This document shows, piece by piece, positions 27,750 to 36,267 of a DNA stretch of 64,000 bases (position 1 is the stretch's first letter; each line of letters opens with the position of its first letter). Under the pieces are notes generated by a model. That model saw only the letters and a program-made list of their open reading frames with translations. It did no database searches and was not told the origin of the DNA. Source of the DNA: an uncultured Pseudomonadota bacterium (lineage in GTDB: Bacteria > Pseudomonadota > Alphaproteobacteria > RF32 > CAG-239); assembly GCA_949295085.1 (NCBI GenBank), contig CASFJS010000002.1, forward strand, positions 1-64,000, in the 5' to 3' direction. The position numbers were made by a program, and so were the translations under genes.

Positions 27750-27777
27750 AAAAGCCACCCTAGGGTGGCTTTTTTTG
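27750..27777 (+). terminator. tRNA-Gln terminator
   Basis: The palindrome AGCCACCCTAGGGTGGCT (27753-27770), extended by A and T pairs, is followed by seven T. Confidence 0.85.
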
Positions 27778-27840
27778 TTGGCTGTCTGTATCGGCCGAGA
27801 ACCGCGATCCGTGGTTCGGATTCTCACCGCCGTAATTCAT
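27777..27840 (+). repeat. Direct repeat behind tRNA-Gln, copy 1
   Basis: A 64-bp sequence identical to the one at 27969-28032. Its end forms, with following bases, a 9-bp hairpin CTCACCGCC/GGCGGTGAG (27822-27848) that copy 2 lacks. Between the copies lies a GC-rich stretch and a piece matching the 3' end of the tRNA. Confidence 0.9.
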
Positions 27841-27896
27841 GGCGGTGAGAACGCGTCAGCCCCGTTAGGGGTGCGCCGTGGCCTCGCCGCGCGCAC

Positions 27897-27911
27897 AATC
27901 CATGTAGCGCT
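27897..27911 (+). repeat. tRNA-Gln 3' end fragment
   Basis: AATCCATGTAGCGC repeats the T-arm and acceptor 3' strand of the tRNA-Gln gene upstream (27727-27740). It is followed by a degenerate copy of the terminator region (CCACC...GGATGGCTTTTTT) and then by repeat copy 2, which shows that the whole tRNA tail plus downstream segment was duplicated and decayed. Confidence 0.75.
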
Positions 27912-27968
27912 CCTTTTTCTTTCCGGACAACGTCTGTAAAATTTTTTCCACCTCAGGATGGCTTTTTT

Positions 27969-28032
27969 GTTGGCTGTCTGTATCGGCCGAGAACCGCGAT
28001 CCGTGGTTCGGATTCTCACCGCCGTAATTCAT
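27969..28032 (+). repeat. Direct repeat behind tRNA-Gln, copy 2
   Basis: Identical over 64 bp to 27777-27840, preceded in both copies by GGCT and a run of T. It ends 5 bases from the stop codon of the leftward coiled-coil gene. Perfect identity implies a recent duplication or gene conversion. Confidence 0.9.
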
Positions 28033-28037
28033 TTTTC

Positions 28038-28601
28038 TTACTCATCCTGATTCCGCCGCAATCTATCCTCTTTCTCTGCTCTTTTGCGGGCACGCTCCTC
28101 AGCTCTTTTTTTGGCTTTTTCGGTAAAGCGAGATTTTGAAGGTTCCTGTTCTTTTTTTAAGGCTTCCTCTTTCTCACGTTCGGCTTCTTCCATGGCAGCC
28201 TTTTGAAACCTTGACGCTTTTTCTCTTTTACGCTGCATAATCTCTTCATATCTTTTTTCTCTTTTCTCGGTATTGGCAATGGCCTTTTTCTTAAACCGGC
28301 TGGTTTCCTGAGAACGCTCTTTGGCTATTTCCTCGCGGCGTTTTATCAATCGTTTTTCCTTATCACTCAACCATTTTTCTTCAACATCCTCGTCTGCTTT
28401 TTCCTGAGCCGCGGCAGCTTGTTGAGCCGCCTCCTTTGCAGCCTCATCTTCCGCAATCCGGCGTCTTTGTTCATCTTCCCAAAAACCCTTATCTTCTTCA
28501 AACTGCGGCAAAACCCGCATATCATCCGCACCGCTGCTTACTTTTGCCCATACATCACCACTTCCGATGCCGATTAATGCCAGCAACAAAAACACTCTCA
28601 T
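28038..28601 (-). CDS. Exported coiled-coil protein, highly charged
   Basis: A 187-residue protein with a signal peptide (RVFLLLALIGIGSGDVWA) followed by an almost unbroken Glu/Lys/Arg/Ala-rich helix, about residues 45-187, expected to be coiled coil. Short repeats of the type SRF..KA and KREKA recur (SRFKKKAIAN, SRFQKAAMEE, SRFTEKAKKR). The ATG at 28601 is chosen for GGAGG seven bases upstream. The family is not recognised. A periplasmic structural or spacer role is possible. Confidence 0.75.
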   Translation of the reverse strand: MRVFLLLALIGIGSGDVWAKVSSGADDMRVLPQFEEDKGFWEDEQRRRIAEDEAAKEAAQQAAAAQEKADEDVEEKWLSDKEKRLIKRREEIAKERSQETSRFKKKAIANTEKREKRYEEIMQRKREKASRFQKAAMEEAEREKEEALKKEQEPSKSRFTEKAKKRAEERARKRAEKEDRLRRNQDE

Positions 28602-28707
28602 TCTTATCCTCCCGTAATTCAATGATAAGAATAAGTCTATACAAAAACATTTGACTATTCAAGCAAAAGTAACGATAATCGCAGAAATACTTTAGGGAGT
28701 TCTACGC

Positions 28708-29106
28708 ATGAAAAAAATTACCGTTGCCGCCGCAGCTTTGATCCGGGATCACAAATTATTCATCGCTAAACGACCGGCAAACAAGTTACCTCCTCTGGTC
28801 TGGGAATTTCCGGGAGGCAAACCGGAATCCGGCGAGACCTTGCCCGAAGCCCTGCAACGGGAGCTGCGTGAAGAATTGCACATTGACACAAAAATCGGCG
28901 ATTTTATCGCCCGTACCACCCACACCTATGACTTTGCCGAAGTAGAGATCAGTCTTTTCAAAGCCGAAATGGTCGATCCGGCCGCCCCGATCGTTGATAA
29001 CGAACACATTGAAACGGCCTGGGTCCGCCCCGAAGACCTAAATAGCTACGATTTTGCCGCCGCCGATATCGGCTTACTGGACACCCTCAGAAAAATGGCC
29101 GTTTAA
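28708..29106 (+). CDS. mutT: 8-oxo-dGTP diphosphatase (MutT-type Nudix hydrolase)
   Basis: Hydrolyses oxidised dGTP to keep 8-oxoguanine out of DNA. The 132-residue length and the Nudix box (GGKPESGETLPEALQRELREEL) agree with MutT, as does the substrate region KRPANKLPPLVWEFPGG. AGGGAG precedes the ATG. It stands alone between the coiled-coil gene and tRNA-His. Together with mutS it forms the mutation-avoidance set of this window. Confidence 0.9.
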   Translation: MKKITVAAAALIRDHKLFIAKRPANKLPPLVWEFPGGKPESGETLPEALQRELREELHIDTKIGDFIARTTHTYDFAEVEISLFKAEMVDPAAPIVDNEHIETAWVRPEDLNSYDFAAADIGLLDTLRKMAV

Positions 29107-29120
29107 TTGGTTTATATACA

Positions 29121-29143
29121 GAAAAACCGCCCTTATCGGCGGT
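29121..29143 (-). terminator. tRNA-His terminator
   Basis: ACCGCC (29126-29131) pairs with GGCGGT (29138-29143); on the minus strand five T follow. It also lies 20 bases behind mutT and could act in both directions. Confidence 0.75.
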
Positions 29144-29150
29144 ATCTTTA

Positions 29151-29228
29151 TGGGGCGGATTATGAGACTCGAACTCACGACATCTGGTACCACAAACCAG
29201 CGCTCTAACCAACTGAGCTAAATCCGCC
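29151..29228 (-). tRNA. tRNA-His (GTG anticodon)
   Basis: The minus strand folds into a full cloverleaf with anticodon loop TTGTGGT. The extra 5' G of histidine tRNAs is encoded at 29228 and pairs with the C discriminator; CCA is encoded at 29153-29151. Confidence 0.95.
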
Positions 29229-29239
29229 GTCAGATGACA

Positions 29240-29268
29240 CTTTTAATGACAAACGGCACCAAAGTCAA
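29240..29268 (-). promoter_or_regulatory. Probable tRNA-His promoter
   Basis: On the minus strand TTGACT (29268-29263) and TAAAAG (29245-29240) are 17 bases apart, 11 bases before the tRNA. Confidence 0.55.
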
Positions 29269-29361
29269 GCTAAATTTATAAAAATCACCCGACATTAAGA
29301 ATTTATTTTCTTTTTTGCGCTATCATCCGTTTTATAGACAATACGATACGGATAACAAACC

Positions 29362-30540
29362 ATGACATTCAAAATTTCTCGGCGAATTTTTTTAATTGCT
29401 GCCGTGTTGCTGTTGAATCTGAGTTTAACGGCGTCGGCTCAGGCTGCGCGTCGTACGACATCTTCCATAGTGATCGATGCCCTGTCCGGAGAAGTTATCT
29501 CGTCCTCCAATGCCGACGAACGCCGTTATCCGGCCTCCTTAACCAAATTGATGACCCTTTACATCACTTTCAGCGCCCTCGAAAAAGGCGAAATCAAACC
29601 TGACGATTCGCTTAAAATATCGCGTTATGCCGCCAATCGTGAGCCATCACGTTTGGGCCTAAAACCGGGCGATACCATCTCGGTAAAAGATGCCGTAATG
29701 GCCTTGATCATCAAATCTGCCAACGACTGCGCCTCTGTTTTGGCCGAAAATCTCGGTGGCAGCGAAGCCGAATTTGCCAAGCTGATGACACAAACGGCCA
29801 AAGAACTGGGCATGAAAAACACCACTTTCAAAAATGCTTCGGGACTGCCGAACCGCGCCCAAAAAACAACCGCACGCGACATGGCCATTTTGGGCAGCGC
29901 CATCTATCATCATTTTCCGGAATATTACGATCTGTTTTCGGCAGCCAAATTTACTTACAAAGGCCGGACTTACTACACCCATAACCACTTGCTCAAAAAA
30001 TTTGAAGGTGCCGACGGAATGAAAACCGGCTATACTTCCGCTGCCGGCTACAATATCGTGACCTCTGCCGAGCGCAACGGACACCGTGTAATTGCCGTCA
30101 CCATGGGGCACAACAGTATCAAAAACCGTGATTCAAAAATTGCCCGTCTAATGAGCTCCGGATTAAAAAAAATAAGTCAAAAAAATACGGAGGCTCACCA
30201 CCCTGCAACCAAACTTGAAATTCCCGTCCCCACCACCGGTGAGAGCGATGATGACGGCCTGTGGGCGATTCAAATAGGTGCTTTTTCCAATTACATCAAA
30301 GCCCGCAACTATGCTCTTGACATACAGGGGCATATTCACCTTCCTTATGCCCAAAAAACCAAAATCAACGTCGAACCGGCCACTTCCGGCGCAGCACTCG
30401 TCTACCGTTCGCAATTAACCGGATTATCAAAAAATGAAGCGGATAAAACCTGTCATAGCTTGAAAAGAGCCAATAAATCGTGTATCGTCGTGGCCGTATC
30501 AAAACAGAACAAACAACAATTCGTGATGGTGACCAAATGA
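29362..30540 (+). CDS. D-alanyl-D-alanine carboxypeptidase with SPOR domain
   Basis: Low-molecular-weight penicillin-binding protein that trims the terminal D-Ala from peptidoglycan stem peptides. A signal peptide ends SAQA. The S11 catalytic motifs are SLTK, SAN and KTG in GMKTGYTSAAGYN. A C-terminal SPOR domain (about 305-390, WAIQIGAFSNYIKARNYA...) should target denuded septal glycan. The length is 392 residues. The stop codon overlaps mipZ (ATGA), so the wall enzyme and the division-site regulator are made together. No clear promoter is seen in 29269-29361. Confidence 0.92.
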   Translation: MTFKISRRIFLIAAVLLLNLSLTASAQAARRTTSSIVIDALSGEVISSSNADERRYPASLTKLMTLYITFSALEKGEIKPDDSLKISRYAANREPSRLGLKPGDTISVKDAVMALIIKSANDCASVLAENLGGSEAEFAKLMTQTAKELGMKNTTFKNASGLPNRAQKTTARDMAILGSAIYHHFPEYYDLFSAAKFTYKGRTYYTHNHLLKKFEGADGMKTGYTSAAGYNIVTSAERNGHRVIAVTMGHNSIKNRDSKIARLMSSGLKKISQKNTEAHHPATKLEIPVPTTGESDDDGLWAIQIGAFSNYIKARNYALDIQGHIHLPYAQKTKINVEPATSGAALVYRSQLTGLSKNEADKTCHSLKRANKSCIVVAVSKQNKQQFVMVTK

Positions 30541-31328
30541 GCAACGCCTTAAAGTCCAAAGCCCATATTATTGTCATCGGCAATGAAAAAGGGGGAACCG
30601 GTAAGTCAACTCTGGCCATGCACTTAGCCGTCAAGTTGTTGTTGGAAAATTTTAAGGTCGCGGTTATCGACATGGACGGCCGTCAGGGATCACTAACCAA
30701 GTATATTCTGAACCGCCGCAATTTTTGCAACCAAAAATCCTTAAATTTGCCAACTCCCGTTCACTATGTCTTTGAACCTCTGGCCGACGAATCCAACCGC
30801 GCCGAGATTGAAGCTCTTATCTCCGAGCTCGACAACAAATTTGATGCTGTTGTCATGGACACACCGGGCAGTAAAAATTATTTATTCGAGCTGGCTCACC
30901 AGTACCCGCACACGCTGATAACGCCCATAGGCGACAGTTTGGTCGATTTGTCGGCCATTGCCGACTTTTCGCCGGATACGGGAGAGATCATCCGTGCCGG
31001 ACATTACGCCGAATTTGTCTGGGATATTAAGAAAAAATTAGCGGCACAGGGTCTGCCGTATCTTAACTGGGTTGTCTGCGGCAGCAAAATATCTCCGATT
31101 CGCTCAAACAACAAAAACGTTGTTTTTTCAAAACTTGAGAATCTGGCCAAATTATACGGTTTTCGTTTTACGCCTGGCCTGAAAGACCGTGTTATTTATA
31201 AAGAGCTTTTTCTGGACGGCCTCACGGTTCTGGATTTGTCTCATACAGCTCTGCACCGCCGCATGACCTTGTCGCATCTGGCCGCCAAGACGGAACTATC
31301 CGCACTGGCAGAATTTATTTTTCCCTAA
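30537..31328 (+). CDS. mipZ: Division-plane positioning ATPase MipZ
   Basis: ParA-like ATPase that forms a gradient from the cell poles with ParB and blocks FtsZ assembly away from midcell. The deviant Walker A NEKGGTGKST lies at 16-25 and VIDMDGRQGSLTKY follows. The C-terminal part YGFRFTPGLKDRVIYKELF...LTVLDL is a MipZ hallmark that other ParA proteins lack. The ATG at 30537 overlaps the dacA-like stop and gives 263 residues; an upstream start at 30480 lies inside that gene and is rejected. FtsZ, its target, is encoded 23 kb away. Confidence 0.93.
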   Translation: MSNALKSKAHIIVIGNEKGGTGKSTLAMHLAVKLLLENFKVAVIDMDGRQGSLTKYILNRRNFCNQKSLNLPTPVHYVFEPLADESNRAEIEALISELDNKFDAVVMDTPGSKNYLFELAHQYPHTLITPIGDSLVDLSAIADFSPDTGEIIRAGHYAEFVWDIKKKLAAQGLPYLNWVVCGSKISPIRSNNKNVVFSKLENLAKLYGFRFTPGLKDRVIYKELFLDGLTVLDLSHTALHRRMTLSHLAAKTELSALAEFIFP

Positions 31329-31425
31329 ATGCTGATAACTTCGCGATAATGCTTGTTTTTAAGCCTGCCGATGATACATTATAAAACATTGGCAAACAAG
31401 CTTGATGATATTTTAAGGAGATGTG

Positions 31426-33045
31426 ATGATTACCACCGTACAAACAACGCCCTACCAAGACCAAAAAATGGGGACTGCCGGTCTGCGCCGTAAATCTGAT
31501 GTCGTTATGCAGAAAAACTATATCGAAAACTTTATGCAAAGCATTTTTAATGTTATCGGTAAGCTCGATGACAAAGTTTTCTTGCTCGGCGGTGACGGCC
31601 GTTTTTATAATGACGTTGCCATTCAAAAAATTATTAAAATGGCCGCGGCCAACGGCGTCAAAAAACTTATCATCGGACAAAACGGTTTCATCTCAACGCC
31701 GGCCGGCTCCAACGTCATTTTAAAAAACCACCTTAACGGCGGCTTTATTCTGTCGGCGTCTCACAATCCCGGCGGGCCAAAAGGTGATTTTGGCATCAAA
31801 TACTCCAACGAAACCGGCGGACAAATTCCAAGCAGCATCAGCGATAAGATTTATCAGCAAACCCTTACAATAACCGAATACAAAATCTGCAACGGACCGG
31901 ATGTTGACCTGTCTGTTCCGGGACATCAGGAATATTGCGGTATGGAAATTGAAATTATCGATCCGGTAAAAGACTATGTCGAGTTAATGCAGCAGATTTT
32001 TGATTTTCCGGCAATCAAAAAGATGTTTGAGCGCGGTTTTACCATGCGTTTTGACGCCATGAATGCCGTGACCGGTCCCTATGCCGTTGAGATTTTTGAA
32101 CATCTGCTTGGTGCGGCTGCGGGTTCGGTCGTAAATGCCGCGCCCAAGCCGGATTTTGGCGGGCTTCATCCGGATCCTAATCTGGTTTACGCCAAAGATT
32201 TGGTTGATTTTATGTTCTCCGATCAGGCCGCTGATTTCGGGGCCGCCAACGACGGCGACGGCGATCGCAATATGATTTTGGGCAAAAGCTTTTTTGTCAC
32301 GCCGAACGACAGCCTGGCCATCATCACCGATAATTTTGAGCTTATACCCTATTATCGCAAAGGAATTTACGGTGTTGCCAAATCGGCCGCCACATCAACG
32401 GCTGTTGCCCGGGTTGCCGCCGCGCACAACATCGGCTACTATGAAGTGCCTACCGGCTGGAAATACTTTGTCAACCTGATGGATTCCCATCGTATTACTT
32501 TCTGCGGCGAAGAAAGTTTCGGTACCGGGTCGTCGCATATCCGTGAAAAAGACGGCATCTGGGCTGTTTTGTTCTGGCTCAGCATTTTGGCCGCAACCGG
32601 CAAGACCGTTGAGCAAATCACAACCGGGCACTGGCAAAAATACGGCCGCAGCTACTACATTCGTTTTGATTTTGAGGGGGTCGATACCACCGTTGCCGAT
32701 AAATTGATGGCCGATTTGGAAAACCGCCTGCCGTCGCTCAAAGACAAAATTTACGGAAACTTTATCGTCAAAGAGGCCCAACCCTTTGTCTACAATGATC
32801 CCGTAGACGGTTCTTCGACCAAAAACGGGCTGATTATTTACTTTACCGATGGTTCACGCATTGTCTATCGTTTGTCCGGTACCGGATCTTCCGGCGCCAC
32901 CATTCGTGTTTATCTGGAGCGTTTTGCCGCCAAAGATATTTTACAAAATCCGCTGGATATGGTCTCGCCTTTGGCCAAAATAGCTCTTGACGTTGCGGAA
33001 ATTCCCGAAAGGACAGGAAAACACCAAGCCGATGTCGTTACTTAG
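31426..33045 (+). CDS. pgm: Phosphoglucomutase (alpha-D-glucose)
   Basis: Interconverts glucose-1-phosphate and glucose-6-phosphate for glycogen, sugar-nucleotide and envelope polysaccharide synthesis. The catalytic phosphoserine loop LSASHNPGG has Ser112; the metal loop DGDGDR starts at Asp276; the sugar-binding segment CGEESFG and the phosphate-binding RLSGTGSSG follow. AAGGAG sits five bases before the ATG at 31426; a GTG three bases upstream is also possible. It overlaps the GH114-like gene by 14 bases. Confidence 0.95.
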   Translation: MITTVQTTPYQDQKMGTAGLRRKSDVVMQKNYIENFMQSIFNVIGKLDDKVFLLGGDGRFYNDVAIQKIIKMAAANGVKKLIIGQNGFISTPAGSNVILKNHLNGGFILSASHNPGGPKGDFGIKYSNETGGQIPSSISDKIYQQTLTITEYKICNGPDVDLSVPGHQEYCGMEIEIIDPVKDYVELMQQIFDFPAIKKMFERGFTMRFDAMNAVTGPYAVEIFEHLLGAAAGSVVNAAPKPDFGGLHPDPNLVYAKDLVDFMFSDQAADFGAANDGDGDRNMILGKSFFVTPNDSLAIITDNFELIPYYRKGIYGVAKSAATSTAVARVAAAHNIGYYEVPTGWKYFVNLMDSHRITFCGEESFGTGSSHIREKDGIWAVLFWLSILAATGKTVEQITTGHWQKYGRSYYIRFDFEGVDTTVADKLMADLENRLPSLKDKIYGNFIVKEAQPFVYNDPVDGSSTKNGLIIYFTDGSRIVYRLSGTGSSGATIRVYLERFAAKDILQNPLDMVSPLAKIALDVAEIPERTGKHQADVVT

Positions 33046-34138
33046 GAAATTGTGCATAGCCTTTTGGATAGCCATAATATCGACCGCATCTTTTGAGGCC
33101 GAGGCGGGTTTGTACGGCTTCCACCATTACAATCCCTACACCAAAGAAGAACGGATTCTGAATCTGGAAGAAGTGCCTGATACCATTCGCAATTATCGTG
33201 CTCTTATGCGCGAGAATTTGTTAATGCTTATTCGCTATGCCAAAAAACAAAATCCGGATTTTAAGATTATTGCACACGAAGGACAGGATTTACTGACCAA
33301 GAGCCTCTGGGAATATGCCCGAGAAGGTTATAATCGGGCACGGCAGCAGGAAAACGCGCCGGACGATTCTTTCTTGTTTCATGATAATTTTCAAGAGCAA
33401 TTACCGGAGCGTCATACGCCGGCTTACGAATATTTGCACGCTATTGACGCCATCGCCGTCAATAACCTTTACTGTGGCAACGGAAAAGAAAGCCCGGTGA
33501 CGCGAGAGGCCGGTCTCGGATTGATAACCGTTGAGCAATGCCCCACCCGCGATGCGGCAGACAGTGCGGAAATCAGTGCCATGATCGATCACAGGATACC
33601 CTACACATTCACCGAATTATCAAAGGCTTTCAATAATATTGACAAACATGACGAACTCAATGATTCGTCAAAAAATGTTTACAATATTGCCGACGCGCAA
33701 AACATTTTATTTTTAACCGATGACAGTCTCTATGCCCATAAAAATCAGCTGGTTGAGGCTCTGCAAAAAACCAATTATGATATTATAATCATGAAACCTT
33801 TATTTGCCGATAAAGAACGTTTCTCTGCCGAAGACATCCGAAATCTTCACTACAAACATAACGGATCAAAACGACTGCTGATTGCCGAACTCAACGTATC
33901 GGAAACATCTCCGGGCGACTTTTTCTGGCAAAAAGATTGGCACCCCGGCAATCCGTCGTGGCTTGCACGCAAATCCTTTACGTCACCGGATGGCATTATC
34001 GTAAAGTTCTGGCGTGCCGAATGGCAAAAAATTATTTCCCGCTATTTTAAGGATATCATAAACGAAGGCTTTGACGGTATCTTTTTTACCGGGATTGAAA
34101 ATTACCGTTATTTCGAACAACAAAACCCGTTGGAGTAA
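33032..34138 (+). CDS. Secreted GH114/TM1410-like TIM-barrel protein
   Basis: A 368-residue protein with a signal peptide (about 1-25, ending EAEA). The C-terminal half matches the TM1410/GH114 family: LLIAELNVSETSPGDFFW, W..GNPSWLARK, VKFWRAEW and GFDGIFFTG. Characterised GH114 enzymes cleave galactosamine-rich polysaccharides. Here the Asp expected after GFDGxxL is Thr353, so catalysis is doubtful, while the Glu of the SVSET strand remains. It lies in a tight run between pgm and fliQ, which suggests an envelope or flagellar-surface role. Upstream ATG at 32987 would lie within pgm and lack a signal peptide start. Confidence 0.75.
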   Translation: MSLLRKLCIAFWIAIISTASFEAEAGLYGFHHYNPYTKEERILNLEEVPDTIRNYRALMRENLLMLIRYAKKQNPDFKIIAHEGQDLLTKSLWEYAREGYNRARQQENAPDDSFLFHDNFQEQLPERHTPAYEYLHAIDAIAVNNLYCGNGKESPVTREAGLGLITVEQCPTRDAADSAEISAMIDHRIPYTFTELSKAFNNIDKHDELNDSSKNVYNIADAQNILFLTDDSLYAHKNQLVEALQKTNYDIIIMKPLFADKERFSAEDIRNLHYKHNGSKRLLIAELNVSETSPGDFFWQKDWHPGNPSWLARKSFTSPDGIIVKFWRAEWQKIISRYFKDIINEGFDGIFFTGIENYRYFEQQNPLE

Positions 34139-34144
34139 GCGTTG

Positions 34145-34408
34145 ATGAACGAAGCCGAAATTTTTGAAATCACCAGAGAATCCATTTTTACCTTGCTCAA
34201 GGTTGTCACTCCGGTCATTTGTATTGCCCTGGCCGTTGGTCTTATCATTGGTATTTTTCAGGCTTTAACGCAAATCCAGGAAATGACTTTGGCTTTCGTT
34301 CCCAAAATCATTTGCGTTTTTTTGTCCCTGATTTTTTTATTTCCGTTTATGTTCGGGCAAATGCAAAATTTGTCAGATTCTCTTTTTGCTAAAATAGCCG
34401 GCGGTTAG
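34145..34408 (+). CDS. fliQ: Flagellar export gate protein FliQ
   Basis: Small inner-membrane part of the flagellar type III export gate. The 87 residues have the two family helices, VVTPVICIALAVGLIIGIFQALTQIQEMTL and FVPKIICVFLSLIFLFPFM, joined by the conserved QIQEMTLAFVPKI loop. GGAG lies ten bases before the ATG. It precedes fliR by 8 bases. Confidence 0.95.
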   Translation: MNEAEIFEITRESIFTLLKVVTPVICIALAVGLIIGIFQALTQIQEMTLAFVPKIICVFLSLIFLFPFMFGQMQNLSDSLFAKIAGG

Positions 34409-34416
34409 ATACGATC

Positions 34417-35172
34417 ATGACAGAACTGTTTAACATAAGCTTATACAACTGGCTGATGATTTTTTTGCGAACCGGTGCCGTTTTCATGTTGATGCCCGGT
34501 TTTTCTGCGGTATACGTTACGGCACAAATCCGCTTAATTCTGGCTTTAGCCTTGTCTTTGATTTTGGTGCCGCTATTGGCACCGGAGCTTCCGCCGCAGC
34601 CGGAAAACTTCAGTATAATGCTGCAATACATATTTTACGAGCTGAGTATCGGCATATTTTTAGGCATTGTTATGCAGATATTGTTTTTTGCTCTTAATTT
34701 TGCCGGCTCGATAGCTTCTCAGGCTATCGGTTTTTCAAATGCCCAAATGTTTGACCCTGCTTTTCAAACACAAACGATGTTGATTGAAACATTCTTGAGT
34801 ATTATCGCCATAACATTCATTTTTATCACCGATATTCATCACCTGATGATCGGTGCCGTTGTCGACAGCTATCATTTGTTTCGCCCCGGAGAATCTTTGT
34901 TATGGAACGATTTTGCCCAGCACATTACCCAAAGCGTCGGCCGTTCATTCACCATCGGTTTCAAATTGGGTGCTCCGTTTATTGCTTTTACCATTGTTTT
35001 TTATTCCGGCATGGGATTGGTATCACGCCTGATGCCTCAGCTTAATATTTTCTTTTTATCTCTGCCTTTACAAATATATCTTGGCTTAGGCGTTCTTTTA
35101 ATAACCGTCCCGATTATCGTCATAGCCTTTTTCCGCTATTATGACGAGGGACTTTATGTCTTTGCCGGTTAA
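34417..35172 (+). CDS. fliR: Flagellar export gate protein FliR
   Basis: Inner-membrane component that assembles with FliP and FliQ into the export pore. The 251 residues contain six to seven helices and typical segments RTGAVFMLMPGFS, GEIxG-type ASQAIGFSNAQMFDP and the C-terminal DEGLYVFAG. The start codon has no clear ribosome-binding site, so coupling to fliQ, 8 bases upstream, is likely. Confidence 0.95.
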   Translation: MTELFNISLYNWLMIFLRTGAVFMLMPGFSAVYVTAQIRLILALALSLILVPLLAPELPPQPENFSIMLQYIFYELSIGIFLGIVMQILFFALNFAGSIASQAIGFSNAQMFDPAFQTQTMLIETFLSIIAITFIFITDIHHLMIGAVVDSYHLFRPGESLLWNDFAQHITQSVGRSFTIGFKLGAPFIAFTIVFYSGMGLVSRLMPQLNIFFLSLPLQIYLGLGVLLITVPIIVIAFFRYYDEGLYVFAG

Positions 35173-35184
35173 GGAGGTCTGATT

Positions 35185-36267
35185 ATGGTTACTCCCGAAG
35201 ACGAAGACGAAGCCTCCAAAACCGAAGAGCCTTCCGAACGAAAGATATCCAAAGCCAAAGAGGAAGGCGATGTTGCCATATCTCAAGACGCCAAAAGCTT
35301 TATCATGCTTGTCGGCAGCTTGTTTATCGTCTGGCTGTTCATCCCTGTCATGTTTAAGTGGTTTGGCAGCCTCGGCGCCTCTTTTATTGAAAGATCCGGA
35401 GCGACTCATATTGATCCGGCAAACTTTGAGCTTTTGTTTCGTCAGGCTGTCTTTGTCTTTTTTAAACTGATGGCCATCCCTTTTGCCGTTTTTATGGTTC
35501 TGGGTATTTTTGCCTCACTGAGCCAAACCGGCTTTATTTACGCACCGAAAAAAATTGAACCGAATTGGAATAAGTTAAATATTTTTGCGGCCATTCCCAA
35601 ATTCATCAACAAACAAAAAATCGTTGAAAGCTTAAAAGGCATCATTAAAATAGCTGTTGTCACCATTCTGGCTTACAAAGTTATTCAGCCCTATATTCCC
35701 AAATCGGAATTGTTGCCGAATATGTCATCTTACGGTATTTTGGACTTCATTCACCATTTGGTCGTATTGCTGTTGTTCACCGTTACCGTTGCCGTATTGG
35801 TTATTGCTGCCGGCGACTATGCCTGGCAAAAATATTCCCATTTGCAAAAATTGCGCATGACCAAACAAGAAGTCAAAGACGAATACAAACAAATGGAAGG
35901 TGATCCCCTGGTTAAGTCAAAAATCCGTCAAATTCGCATGGAAAGAGCCCGCCGCCGTATGATGGAAAATGTCCCCAAGGCCGATGTTGTTATTGTCAAC
36001 CCGACCCATTATGCTGTAGCATTGGAATATGACATGGCAACCATGCCGGCACCGAAAGTAACCGCCAAAGGTGTTGATACGGTCGCCTTACGCATTAAAT
36101 CCGTTGCTGAGGAAAATGATGTTCCGATTGTTGAAAATCCGCCGTTGGCGCGCGCATTATTTGCCTCAACCGAACTTGATCAAACCATTCCGACCGAACA
36201 TTTTAAGGCCGTAGCCGAGGTAATTAACTATGTTATGCAACTCAAAAACCAACAACAGGCCGGATAA
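35185..36267 (+). CDS. flhB: Flagellar export switch protein FlhB
   Basis: Sets the substrate class of the flagellar export apparatus by autocleavage. The 360 residues include a charged N-terminus (EDEASKTEEPSERK), four transmembrane helices and a cytoplasmic domain with the self-cleaving motif Asn272-Pro-Thr-His275, followed by YAVALEYD and VPIVENPPLARALF. GGAGG precedes the ATG. cckA begins inside the last 38 bases of this gene. Confidence 0.96.
   Translation: MVTPEDEDEASKTEEPSERKISKAKEEGDVAISQDAKSFIMLVGSLFIVWLFIPVMFKWFGSLGASFIERSGATHIDPANFELLFRQAVFVFFKLMAIPFAVFMVLGIFASLSQTGFIYAPKKIEPNWNKLNIFAAIPKFINKQKIVESLKGIIKIAVVTILAYKVIQPYIPKSELLPNMSSYGILDFIHHLVVLLLFTVTVAVLVIAAGDYAWQKYSHLQKLRMTKQEVKDEYKQMEGDPLVKSKIRQIRMERARRRMMENVPKADVVIVNPTHYAVALEYDMATMPAPKVTAKGVDTVALRIKSVAEENDVPIVENPPLARALFASTELDQTIPTEHFKAVAEVINYVMQLKNQQQAG

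Noticed and set aside
27640-27939. Open frames on both strands around tRNA-Gln (also 27630-27827 and 27837-28019 on the minus strand)
   Set aside because: They translate the tRNA, its terminator and the duplicated 64-bp segment. The similar start of the two minus-strand frames is due only to the repeat.
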